A stretch of DNA of 64,000 bases. It comes from Akkermansia muciniphila (GTDB taxonomy: Bacteria; Verrucomicrobiota; Verrucomicrobiia; Limisphaerales; SIAT01). The notes beneath the pieces were generated by a model. It saw nothing but the letters and a program-made list of their open reading frames with translations. It was not told where the DNA came from and ran no database searches. The stretch lies in the NCBI GenBank assembly GCA_945900775.1, contig CAMDJP010000002.1:54696-118695 (forward strand), given 5' to 3'. Position numbers and translations under genes: made by a program. Below are positions 54,197-62,810 of the stretch, one piece after another. Position 1 is the first letter of the stretch, and each line of letters begins with the position of its first letter.

Positions 54197-56221
54197 TTGA
54201 TGTTCGAATTGGCCGCGCCCTACTCGCCCGCTGGCGACCAGCCGCAGGCCATCGCCAAGCTGGTCGCCGGCCTCCGCGCCAGCAAACGCCAGCAGGTGAT
54301 GCTCGGCGTGACCGGCTCGGGCAAGACCTTCACCGTGGCGAACATCATCGCGCAGGTAAGCCGACCCACGCTCGTCATCTCGCATAACAAGACGCTCGCG
54401 GCCCAGCTCTACGCAGAGTTCAAAGGCTTTTTCCCGCATAACGCCGTCGAGTACTTCGTCAGCTACTTCGATTATTATCAACCCGAGGCTTACATTCCAC
54501 GCACGGACACCTTCATCGAGAAGGATTCCTCCGTGAACGAGGAGATTGAGCGGATGCGCCTCTCGACAATGAGCGCGCTGCTCTCGCGGCGCGACGTGGT
54601 GGTGGTGGCGAGCGTCTCGTGCATCTACGGCATCGGCAGCAAGGAGGATTACGAATCGCTCATGCTGCCGGTGCGGTGCGGCATGGCCCTCTCCCGCGAT
54701 CAACTCCTTTTGCGGCTGGTGGACCTCCAGTACACCCGCAATGATATTGCCTTCGAGCGCAGCCAGTTCCGCGTGCGCGGCGATACGGTGGAGATCCGTC
54801 CCGCGCAGACCGAGGACGGCCTGCGGCTGGAATTCTTCGGGGACGAGTTGGAGCGTATCAGCCGATTCGAACCGCTCACCGGCCATGTGACCGAGACACT
54901 CGAGAACGTGACCCTCTTCCCCGGCAAGCAGTTCGTCACCTCGAGCGAAAAGCTCAAACGCGCCATTCTCTATATCCGCGAGGAACTGGGCCTGCGCATC
55001 GCCGAGTTGGAGAAGAACGGCAAACTGCTCGAGGCGCAGCGTATCAAGCAGCGCACCGAGTACGACCTCGAGATGATGGAAGAGCTCGGCTACTGCTCGG
55101 GCATCGAGAACTATTCGCGTCACATCGCCGCGCGACCACCCGGCTCGAGACCATCCACGTTGCTCGACTTTTTCCCGAAAGATTACCTGCTCGTCATCGA
55201 TGAATCGCACGCCACTGTCCCCCAGATCGGCGCGATGTACGAGGGCGACCGCTCGCGCAAGACGGTGCTGGTGGAACACGGCTTCCGACTGCCCAGCGCG
55301 CTCGACAACCGGCCGCTGAACTTCTCCGAGTTCCAGTCGCTGCAGGGCGAGACGCTCTACATGAGCGCCACGCCCGGCCCGCGTGAACTGGGCTGGGCCG
55401 GAAGCGAGGTGGCCGAACTAATCGTCCGCCCCACTGGCCTCGTGGACCCGCCCGTGACCGTGAAGCCGCTCAAGGGACAGATCGACGACCTGATCGAGGA
55501 AGTCCGTAAGCGTGTTGAGTGCAAAGAGCGCGTGCTCGTCACCACGCTCACCAAGCGTACCGCCGAGGAGCTCACCGATTACCTGCGCGACCTTGGCATC
55601 AGCGTCCGCTACCTCCACAGCGAGATTGACGCCCTCGAACGCGTCGAGATTCTCCGAGCCCTGCGCAAGGGCGATTGCGACGTGCTCGTCGGCATCAACC
55701 TCCTTCGCGAAGGCCTCGATTTGCCAGAAGTTTCACTGGTTGCAATTCTTGATGCCGACAAAGAAGGCTATTTGCGTTCCACCACTAGCCTCATCCAGAG
55801 CGCCGGTCGCGCGGCGCGGCACCTCCACGGCAGCGTCATCCTCTACGCCGACGTAATGACCGAGAGCATCAAGAAGTTCCTCGCCATCTGCGAATATCGC
55901 CGCCAGAAACAGCTCGCTTACAACCAAGCCCACGGCATCACGCCGCGCAGCGTGACGCGGGCCGTTGAGCAGAGCCTCTCATCCCACCGCGCCGCGGCCA
56001 AGCAGGCCGAGGCGATGCTGCACGAGGCCAGCACAAAATTCGACGTGACCGAAACGCTCCGTGAGTTGGAAGCCGAAATGCTCGAGGCCGCTGGCAAACT
56101 TGAGTTCGAAAAAGCGGCGCTGCTGCGCGACCAAGTCAGGCAGCTCAAAGGAATGTTCGACAAGGAAGTCGTAAGCCCATCGGCGAGTTACCGGAAGAAG
56201 CGCGGCACCGCGCGGAAGTAG
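54197..56221 (+). CDS. uvrB: Excinuclease ABC subunit B
   Basis: GDQPQAIAKLVAGL...VTGSGKTFTVANIIA...VSYFDYYQPEAYIPRTDTFIEKD...DCDVLVGINLLREGLDLPEVSLVAILDADKEGYLRS. Confidence 0.98.
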   Translation: MMFELAAPYSPAGDQPQAIAKLVAGLRASKRQQVMLGVTGSGKTFTVANIIAQVSRPTLVISHNKTLAAQLYAEFKGFFPHNAVEYFVSYFDYYQPEAYIPRTDTFIEKDSSVNEEIERMRLSTMSALLSRRDVVVVASVSCIYGIGSKEDYESLMLPVRCGMALSRDQLLLRLVDLQYTRNDIAFERSQFRVRGDTVEIRPAQTEDGLRLEFFGDELERISRFEPLTGHVTETLENVTLFPGKQFVTSSEKLKRAILYIREELGLRIAELEKNGKLLEAQRIKQRTEYDLEMMEELGYCSGIENYSRHIAARPPGSRPSTLLDFFPKDYLLVIDESHATVPQIGAMYEGDRSRKTVLVEHGFRLPSALDNRPLNFSEFQSLQGETLYMSATPGPRELGWAGSEVAELIVRPTGLVDPPVTVKPLKGQIDDLIEEVRKRVECKERVLVTTLTKRTAEELTDYLRDLGISVRYLHSEIDALERVEILRALRKGDCDVLVGINLLREGLDLPEVSLVAILDADKEGYLRSTTSLIQSAGRAARHLHGSVILYADVMTESIKKFLAICEYRRQKQLAYNQAHGITPRSVTRAVEQSLSSHRAAAKQAEAMLHEASTKFDVTETLRELEAEMLEAAGKLEFEKAALLRDQVRQLKGMFDKEVVSPSASYRKKRGTARK

Positions 56222-56240
56222 CCGCAGACCGGGGCTGACC

Positions 56241-56801
56241 TCAGTTCGACGACAAATCCTCTGGCCTCTCGACGAGCAATTTGTATCGCCAGCCTAATCC
56301 GCTGAGAATCTGCTTCCAGAGCTTCTTCGGATCGGCGCTGAAGATAAGGCTGCAATCCGCCGGATGCGTCAGCCACGACTTGCGCTTCATTTCGTCATCG
56401 AGTTGGCCGGGCGCCCAGCCCGCGTAGCCCGCGAACATTTTGAGCCGCTGCGGCGGGCTTAATTTGTCCGCCACAGCCTCCAACTCCTCAACCGAGTGAC
56501 TGAGCCGGAGTCGATCCATCACGTTACCATTCTGGTCGCCTCCAAGCGCGTGCAAGTAGCTCAGCGCGGAAGGCTGCACCGGGCCGCCGAGATAGAGCGT
56601 CTCGCTCTTGATGGCATCGGGCAGATCAGCCTCGATTACGTCGCCCACGGTTTTGTCGCTGGAACGATTGAGGACGAGGCCGAAGGCGCCCTCGGCGTCG
56701 TGCTGGCAGACGAGAATGACCGTGTGGCTGAAGAACGACCCAGCTAATCCACCGCCGTCGAGCAGCAATTCGCCACGGAGTGATTTGGAGACCTTGTCCA
56801 T
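56241..56801 (-). CDS. YqgE/AlgH family protein
   Basis: LRGELLLDGGGLAGSFFSHTVILVCQHDAEGAFGLVLNRSSDKTVGDV...LYLGGPVQPSALSYLHA...MFAGYAGWAPGQLDDEMKRKSWL. Confidence 0.93.
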   Translation of the reverse strand: MDKVSKSLRGELLLDGGGLAGSFFSHTVILVCQHDAEGAFGLVLNRSSDKTVGDVIEADLPDAIKSETLYLGGPVQPSALSYLHALGGDQNGNVMDRLRLSHSVEELEAVADKLSPPQRLKMFAGYAGWAPGQLDDEMKRKSWLTHPADCSLIFSADPKKLWKQILSGLGWRYKLLVERPEDLSSN

Positions 56802-56863
56802 CGGAATCCCAATCCAATGTGCAACAGGCTTGCGCTCCTGACAATACCGATTAAGTTCGCCCT

Positions 56864-56986
56864 ATGGCAAAACTGCTACTCATCCTGCTGACAACCCTCC
56901 TCGCCCTCCTCCCCGGCTGCAAGAACCTCGACGCCGGCAGTCGCGAGTTCATACCCGGCAAAGGCTGGGTTCCGGTGAATCGGTGA
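56864..56986 (+). CDS. 40-aa predicted lipoprotein
   Basis: ATG 56864: MAKLLLILLTTLLALLPGCKNLDAGSREFIPGKGWVPVNR*; hydrophobic signal plus lipobox-like LLPGC. Absent from the ORF track (too short). Confidence 0.6.
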   Translation: MAKLLLILLTTLLALLPGCKNLDAGSREFIPGKGWVPVNR

Positions 56987-57137
56987 CATTCTTAAAGGTT
57001 GCCGCCGAGCAGACCGCCAGCCTTCAAGCCAGCATTCGCGGCACTATTGGGATTCCTTCGCCCCTCCCGTTCTCAAAAAAACAAAAGCTCCCGCAGCCGA
57101 GAAGCCACGGGCGTCGTGTTGGTTTGCTCTCGCCAAA

Positions 57138-59213
57138 TTATTTGCCGAGCAGAGCGAGCGCAGCCTCGACCATCTTGTCGGCGGTGAGCCCGTGCTTCTT
57201 GTAGAGCTCGTCGGCGAGGTAGGCCGACTGACCGAACTCGCCGTGGATAGCGAGGGTCTTGATGCGATGGGCGATGCCCGCCTCGCTGAGCGCGTGGGAA
57301 ACCTGTGCGCCCATGCCGCAAACAGCCTGATGATCCTCGATGGTGACAAGTCGTCCACCAGCGGCTTTCACCGCAGCGCCAATGGTCTCTAGGTCCACGC
57401 GGTTGATGAAAGGGTTGTTGATGACGGTGGCGTTGACACCTTTTTCCTTGAGCTTCTTGCCGGCCTCGATGGCCTTGCTCAGCAGTGGTCCAGAGCCGAC
57501 GAGCACGACGTCGGTGCCTTGCTGGAGCACTTGCGCCTTGCCCCACGGAAACGTCGCGCCTTCGACCCACGAGAGTGGATAATTCTCGCGGCCAACGAAG
57601 AAAATGACGCTCTCGCCGTCCTTGCCCGCCTTGCGGTCTTCAGCGAAGCGCTTGATCGCCTCGTACATCAGCGCCTCGGCCTCATCCGAACAACTCGGGG
57701 CGATCACGACGGTGTGCGGAATCGCGCTGGTAGCAGCGAAGTAAGTCGTGGCCTGATGGCTCGCGCCATCGGCGGCGTCCTGGAAGCCGACGTGCGAGAA
57801 GAGCGCGATGACCGGCGCCTGCGAAAGAGCGGCCATCGTGAGCGGCAGATTACCCTTCGTGACACCGAACTGGCCGAAGGTGTCCACGATGGGAATGAAC
57901 CCAGCCTTCGCGAATCCGGCGCCGGTGCTAATCATGTTCGCCTCTGCAATGCCGACCTCGACATAGCGGTCCGGGAAGCTCTTCTGGAAAAGGCTGATGC
58001 CGGTGGAACCCTGCACGTCGGAGCTGATGGAATAAACGGGGTAGCCCTCCTGGGCAGCCCGGACAGCGGCCTTGGCGAGGCCAGTCTGCACCTTGTCCTT
58101 CTTCACCGCAGAAGCCGCGGCGGGCGCGGCGGCGGCCTTCGCCTTTTTCTCGGCCTCCTTTTTTTCCCAATCGGCGCGAAGCGCCTTGGCCCAGTTCACG
58201 AACTCCTCGGGCACCGCGGCGTCCTTGTAAATTTCGGTAATCCAGTCGGCAATCTTCTCGCCATTCGAGAGCGGAAAGCCGTGACCACCGGCCGCGTTCT
58301 CCTCGGTGGACTTGATGCCGTAGCCCTTAATAGTCTTCACCCAGAGGCAGACGGGGTAATTCGGGTTCGCACGGGCCTGCTCGATGGCCTGCTCGATGGA
58401 GAGATAGACGGCCTGCAAATCGTGGCCGCTCGGAACGGAGATGACGTTCCAGCCAAGCGCACCCATCGCCTGAAAGCTGCGCTGCATGGAGAAGGAATCC
58501 TTCGTGATGCGACCGGAGAGCTTGGTGTCGTTGTCCGAGAGGACGAGGACGAACGGGTTCACGCGGTCCTTGGCGGCGAGACCGGGGATGGCGGCGAAAG
58601 ATTCCTTCGCCTCCCCCTCCATCGCGGCACCATCGGAGACGACACAGAGCGTCACGCGGTCGCGTTTGGCAACCTTGTCGGCGATGGCCAATCCCTGCGC
58701 CTGTGGCAGGCTGGAACCGAGCGGGCCGTTGCTGACGAGCACACCCTCGGGATTGATGTGGCTCTCGCCGTGGCCGGTGAGCTTGCTCGAGATGCTCCGG
58801 AAACCCTTGAGGCTCTCGAAGCTCGTCCCGTCGAAACCATAAACCGCGCGCAGCGCGTAGATACCATTCTCGGCGTGACCGGCGTCGTTCACGAAGTTGA
58901 ACGCCTCATGCCACGCACGGCCTTTCACCGAAAACATCTGCGCGTGGATTGCCGCCATGATTTCGGCGAAGGCCGAAGGCCCACCCCAGTGGCAGGCAGC
59001 GCCGCCGTTCACGGCGTGGACGTTCATCAACGCGACCGCCGCGCGGGTGGCGCGCGGGTCGGCGACGATCACCTCGGCGCCAGCGAGGTTCTTCACCTTC
59101 ACGGAGTATTTTGGCGCACCCGCCGGCGCACCGGCCAAGCGGCTCTTGAGGTTCAGGGGCGCGAGCGGCGGCGCCTCGACAGCTTTGACTCCAGCGGACG
59201 TATCAGCACCCAT
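57138..59213 (-). CDS. tkt: Transketolase
   Basis: VVSDGAAMEGEAKESFAAIPGLAAKDRVNPFVLVLSDNDTKLSG...WVKTIKGYGIKSTEENAAGGHGFPL...RYVEVGIAEANMISTGAGFAKAGFIPIVDTFGQFGVTKGNLPL. Confidence 0.88.
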   Translation of the reverse strand: MGADTSAGVKAVEAPPLAPLNLKSRLAGAPAGAPKYSVKVKNLAGAEVIVADPRATRAAVALMNVHAVNGGAACHWGGPSAFAEIMAAIHAQMFSVKGRAWHEAFNFVNDAGHAENGIYALRAVYGFDGTSFESLKGFRSISSKLTGHGESHINPEGVLVSNGPLGSSLPQAQGLAIADKVAKRDRVTLCVVSDGAAMEGEAKESFAAIPGLAAKDRVNPFVLVLSDNDTKLSGRITKDSFSMQRSFQAMGALGWNVISVPSGHDLQAVYLSIEQAIEQARANPNYPVCLWVKTIKGYGIKSTEENAAGGHGFPLSNGEKIADWITEIYKDAAVPEEFVNWAKALRADWEKKEAEKKAKAAAAPAAASAVKKDKVQTGLAKAAVRAAQEGYPVYSISSDVQGSTGISLFQKSFPDRYVEVGIAEANMISTGAGFAKAGFIPIVDTFGQFGVTKGNLPLTMAALSQAPVIALFSHVGFQDAADGASHQATTYFAATSAIPHTVVIAPSCSDEAEALMYEAIKRFAEDRKAGKDGESVIFFVGRENYPLSWVEGATFPWGKAQVLQQGTDVVLVGSGPLLSKAIEAGKKLKEKGVNATVINNPFINRVDLETIGAAVKAAGGRLVTIEDHQAVCGMGAQVSHALSEAGIAHRIKTLAIHGEFGQSAYLADELYKKHGLTADKMVEAALALLGK

Positions 59214-59326
59214 AGTTTTCCTTCGTTAACAGGTCAAAAAGTTAAAAACCAAGAGATGAAACTCTAGGAGGCAGGTGGAAAAATGGAAGAACGTTTTTCC
59301 ATCCATTGCACGAGCGCCGGGAGGGG

Positions 59327-60874
59327 TTACGGATTCTTTGGGGGTTCGCTCTTTTGCTTTGGGGGTTCGCTCTTTTGCTTTGGCGGGGGTAGGTCCATGT
59401 TGCGGGTGCCGTACACCGGGAGGAGGCGGTAATACACTTCGAGGCTCAGGGTCGCCATGGCGGTGGAGATCACACGTCCACCGGGCTTCACGTGGATGCC
59501 GATGGGATCCCAACTGCCCGCGTCGGGTCCGTCCTTCTTTTGCAGTAGCGGCAGGACTTCCTTGAGCTTGAGGTTCCAATCCGTCCAAATCGGCCCCTGA
59601 TGCTGGTAGAGGGCGAGGGTGACGTAGTAGAGGGTGTAGAGGTCTGGTGGGCTGAAGGGCATTCCCATGGCCTTCTCTTCCTCCCACTTCTGTGTCATCG
59701 GGTACATCTTGAGCGCCTCGGCGCTTTCGATCATGCGCGGGTCGGTCGGCGGGAGGAGGTCAAGCTGGCGGCAGAACATCCCAGTGGCAATCATCGCGGT
59801 CGGCGCGGTGTTGGTCGCCGGCCGATTGTAGCCGTAGAGGCCGCCATGTTTGCCGCCGCCAGCGAAGTCGAACCACTTGCGGGCTTTTTCAAAAACTTCC
59901 TCGGGAACTTCGAGCCCGGCGAGACGCGCGCTGTGCAACGCCATGTATTGCCAGCCGGTGACGGAGGTGTCGGCGGTCAAGCCAGGCGTCGACGAGTAAT
60001 GCCAACCGCCCCTGGTGGGATTCGTGCTCTGGGCCGCGATGATGAGCGCAATAGCATTTTCCGCCGGTGACTTGAGCGCGAGATCCTTGGTGATGGCATA
60101 GGCTTCGCAGAGCGCGATGGTGGGGATACCGTGGGAATACATGGTTGGCGTCGTTCCGGTGAGGTTGCCGTCCGGCTTTTGCTGGGCTACCAGCCAGTCG
60201 ATTGCCTTGCGGATGGTGGGCTGATACTTGCCATCGCCGATGTGGCTGGTACCCCAGCCGTAGAAGCAAAGCAGCGCGAGTCCGGTGGTGGCGGTGTTGT
60301 AATCGCCGCTTCCGCCGTGTTTACGCGTCTCCCAGTGGCCCTCGGGTTCCTGGTTGCGCGCGAGCCATTCGATCGCGAGGCCGATGGCGTCTTCGGTGGC
60401 GTCCGAGCCGCCGAGCTGGTTGATCGCTTCCTGGGAAGGTTTGACGCCCTGTTTCTGAATCGGCTTGATCAATTCTGGGGGTTTCTCTTCCGGAGGTTTC
60501 ACTTCCGCAATTTCCACTTCCGGAGCTTTCTTGAACCAAATGAAGTAGACGCCGCCTAGCAGCAGAAGTAGCGCCAAGGATGTCCATAACTTGCGACGGC
60601 TCGGAGGCGCAGCCTCAACAATCTTCCGAGCGCGGGGTTTTCCGAGAGCAGGGCGACGGGGATCCGCACTGTACGTGCGAATCTTGGGGGCCGATACCGA
60701 AACGCAGGTTTCGCCGGCCAAAATATCCCCGACGGTTTGCCATTCCGCTCCGCCTTCTTCGGCGGCCAAGTCGGTCAGCGCCACCTCGCCCTTATCGTGC
60801 ATATCTTGCAGTTGATCCTGCGTGTACGGTCCGTAGTTTTCCCCGTCGCGTTGGATCCAATAAGTCACGGCCAC
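59327..60874 (-). CDS. GYF-domain, single-TM, prenyltransferase/squalene-oxidase-repeat protein
   Basis: YWIQRDGENYGPYTQDQLQDMHDKGEV (GYF_2); KLWTSLALLLLLGGVYFIWF TM; VTGWQYMALHSARLAGLEVPEEVFEKARKWFD, DAGSWDPIG repeats. Confidence 0.85.
   Translation of the reverse strand: MAVTYWIQRDGENYGPYTQDQLQDMHDKGEVALTDLAAEEGGAEWQTVGDILAGETCVSVSAPKIRTYSADPRRPALGKPRARKIVEAAPPSRRKLWTSLALLLLLGGVYFIWFKKAPEVEIAEVKPPEEKPPELIKPIQKQGVKPSQEAINQLGGSDATEDAIGLAIEWLARNQEPEGHWETRKHGGSGDYNTATTGLALLCFYGWGTSHIGDGKYQPTIRKAIDWLVAQQKPDGNLTGTTPTMYSHGIPTIALCEAYAITKDLALKSPAENAIALIIAAQSTNPTRGGWHYSSTPGLTADTSVTGWQYMALHSARLAGLEVPEEVFEKARKWFDFAGGGKHGGLYGYNRPATNTAPTAMIATGMFCRQLDLLPPTDPRMIESAEALKMYPMTQKWEEEKAMGMPFSPPDLYTLYYVTLALYQHQGPIWTDWNLKLKEVLPLLQKKDGPDAGSWDPIGIHVKPGGRVISTAMATLSLEVYYRLLPVYGTRNMDLPPPKQKSEPPKQKSEPPKNP
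59340..59381. repeat. 21-bp tandem repeat x2 at the 3' end of the GYF/prenyltransferase gene
   Basis: gggggttcgctcttttgcttt twice; encodes PPKQKSE repeats. Confidence 0.8.
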
Positions 60875-61076
60875 ACTTTACGTTAGATTGCTCAGATTTA
60901 AAGTCTAAAAGTTTCGCTTTCCTCAAAGGCTGCGTGATCGGTGGAGGGGTTTGACATTCAGGAAACGCCCAAGGTGAGTCAGTAACCCAGCGCCTTGCCG
61001 AAGCTGGAAATCTTCGTGGCGGCGAGGTTGTTCTTTTCGGCGCGCTTCGGGGAGAGTGCTTAAATGAAAGGTGTGC

Positions 61077-61310
61077 CTATTTCGTTATTGCCCGCCCGGT
61101 ATGTCCGGCATTCTGGCCACGCATAGGCCACGGGCTTTCGGCGGGGCCTTTACTCTCGGTCTTGATGGCATAGAGCTTTTTGTCAGATGACCCGACGTAA
61201 ACCGTGCCATCAGCGCCAATGGCGCGAGAGGAGGAGACACCATCTCCTGTTTCAAATTCCCAGAGAAGAGTGCCTGCCCGCTTCGCGGTCCCGCTCTTGG
61301 CCTTAGCAAA
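61077..61310 (-). pseudogene. C-terminal remnant of a PQQ-like beta-propeller protein
   Basis: Minus strand: KSGTAKRAGTLLWEFETGDGVSSSRAIGADGTVYVGSSDKKLYAIKTESKGPAESPWPMRGQNAGHTGRAITK*; no start nearby, upstream repeats missing. Confidence 0.75.
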
Positions 61311-61586
61311 TGTCGAGGGGGGGGCGCGGTTTGAGCTTTGCGTTTTGGCTTAGCTGTTTTCTTGGTGATAATTTTCCCTTTCCATTGGCCCCACTAGATC
61401 ACTCTTTTCACTAAGTTAGCCTAACGATGGAAGCTCCCATTGTCATCCGTCCGAGCGCGGTGCATAGCTGGGGAGGGGGAGGCAAGATATTTGGCGGAGG
61501 AATGGGACGGGCGTAAATTCTCGGATGAAATCATAGCAAATGATGCCGCCGACCGGTGCCACCCCGCTTCTCTCTCTTAGCCTCTT

Positions 61587-61736
61587 CTAAGGCAGGGAAA
61601 GACTTTTGTGAATCTGCTTACCGTCCCGGTAGAAGACTAGCGTATAGGCCTCGTACCCATCTCGAGGCGTGGGATAGATGGAAGCCGAGAGACCACCTTT
61701 CTTGATCCGGACCGATTTGATGACGGGGGCTTTCAC
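61587..61736 (-). pseudogene. Possible truncated N-terminus of a tyrosine recombinase
   Basis: GTG 61736: VKAPVIKSVRIKKGGLSASIYPTPRDGYEAYTLVFYRDGKQIHKSLSLP*; resembles integrase N-termini of the IYPTP...YTLxYYxDGKR type; 63 bp from the ssrA-like scar. Confidence 0.35.
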
Positions 61737-61798
61737 GCCCACACTTTGCCTTCAATCTGCCATCAAAATCAGTAGGAAGGTGGTTTTTTAGCGGAAAG

Positions 61799-61824
61799 TG
61801 GTGGAGGCGGCGGGAATTGAATCC
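61799..61824 (-). other. ssrA (tmRNA) 3'-end fragment, candidate att site
   Basis: Minus strand GGATTCAATTCCCGCCGCCTCCACCA = T-loop, 3' acceptor strand and CCA of tmRNA; no 5' tmRNA domain (GGTTTCGACGG) follows upstream. Confidence 0.7.
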
Positions 61825-62190
61825 GTTTGACGCCTTCGCGACCATTCGTGAAATCGCAACAATAACGCCATTTTATTGGTGTTTTTGCGTATTCCACTTT
61901 TTGGCGTCTTGCATCAAGACGAACGAATACGAAGATGTTTTGTCATCAATTGTCATCACAAATAGAACGCCATTTCCCAGAGTGCTCCGCCGAAAAAGCA
62001 TCCCTACCCGATGACGCCGAGTTAGCTGCGGGTCCACCAATCAGAAAGAGAATTCACGCCACTTTTCAGACAATCAATCGCCAGTTGAACCTCGAAAACA
62101 ACCGCAATTCGGAGCGCGTGTCCAACTCCTCAAACTTTCCGTAAAAATAAGCGGTTTTATCCTAAATCGACCGTGCGGAAAGTACACGGT

Positions 62191-62300
62191 GAAACCGCGG
62201 TGAAACCACGGTGTTTTACGGTGTTTTACGGTGTTTTACGGTGGTTTACGGTGGTTTACGGTGGTTTACGGTGGTTTACGGTGGTTTACGGTGGTTCTAG
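62191..62300. repeat. 10-bp tandem array (composite repeat copy A, array part)
   Basis: gtgttttacg x3 (62211-62240), gtggtttacg x5 (62241-62290), degenerate units on both sides. Confidence 0.93.
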
Positions 62301-62380
62301 GACGTTGTCAGAGTATTTTAATGGCCTTTTAAGAGTGATTACAGCGTGTTTACACGGTGTTTTCAGATCTTCTTCCGCGG
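62291..62380 (+). repeat. Conserved block of composite repeat, copy A
   Basis: gtggttctaggacgttgtcagagtattttaatggccttttaagagtgattacagcgtgtttacacggtgttttcagatcttcttccgcgg; near-identical to 62801-62903. Confidence 0.88.
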
Positions 62381-62411
62381 AGTAGCAAGCCCTCGTTTGT
62401 TGATCCAGTTG

Positions 62412-62651
62412 CTACGAGAGTTTTAGTTCATGGTTGGGCAGCATCCGCGCTGCTTCCTCGCTAGCCATTTCTCCGCCGCTGTTGCCACCCATGCCGTCAA
62501 AATGACCGCCACCCTCCATTTCGGCCCCGCTGAAACTGCCTGCGAACTCCCCTGACCAGAAGTAAGCGCCCTCAGCCACCACCACATCCTCGTTATGGTC
62601 ATAGCTCAAGCCAAGGCGCGTGAACCCAGCGTAGGTGATGAGATGGTCCAT
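62412..62651 (-). pseudogene. Truncated PP2C-type phosphatase N-terminus
   Basis: MDHLITYAGFTRLGLSYDHNEDVVVAEGAYFWSGEFAGSFSGAEMEGGGHFDGMGGNSGGEMASEEAARMLPNHELKLS*: DHNED and DGMGGxSxGExAS motifs, then stop at ~79 aa. Confidence 0.55.
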
Positions 62652-62688
62652 TGGAGCGGGAGGATTATCATCACAAATCGGTCATGGA

Positions 62689-62810
62689 ATCGTGGATAAA
62701 TCGTGGTGACGTCGTGGACGGGTCGTGGACGGGTCGTGGACGGGTCGTGGACGGGTCGTGGACGGGTCGTGGACGGGTCGTGGACGATTCGTGGACGATT
62801 CGTGGTGGTT
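62689..62810. repeat. 11-bp tandem array (composite repeat copy B, array part)
   Basis: gtcgtggacgg x6 from 62711, then gtcgtggacga, ttcgtggacga, ttcgtggtggt; degenerate unit upstream. Confidence 0.93.

Noticed and set aside
57519-59267. Long plus-strand ORF (582 aa) antisense to transketolase
   Set aside because: Shadow ORF from high-GC codon bias opposite a clear transketolase.
60975-61060. Minus-strand tail LSPKRAEKNNLAATKISSFGKALGY* as a gene remnant
   Set aside because: Plausible C-terminus, but no recognisable family and no extent can be assigned.
61799-62160. Complete tmRNA gene on the minus strand
   Set aside because: Only the 3' ~26 nt matches; no GGTTTCGACGG-type 5' domain in the following ~350 nt.
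62191-62810. CRISPR array
   Set aside because: Units are 10-11 bp, directly abutting with no spacers; no cas genes seen.
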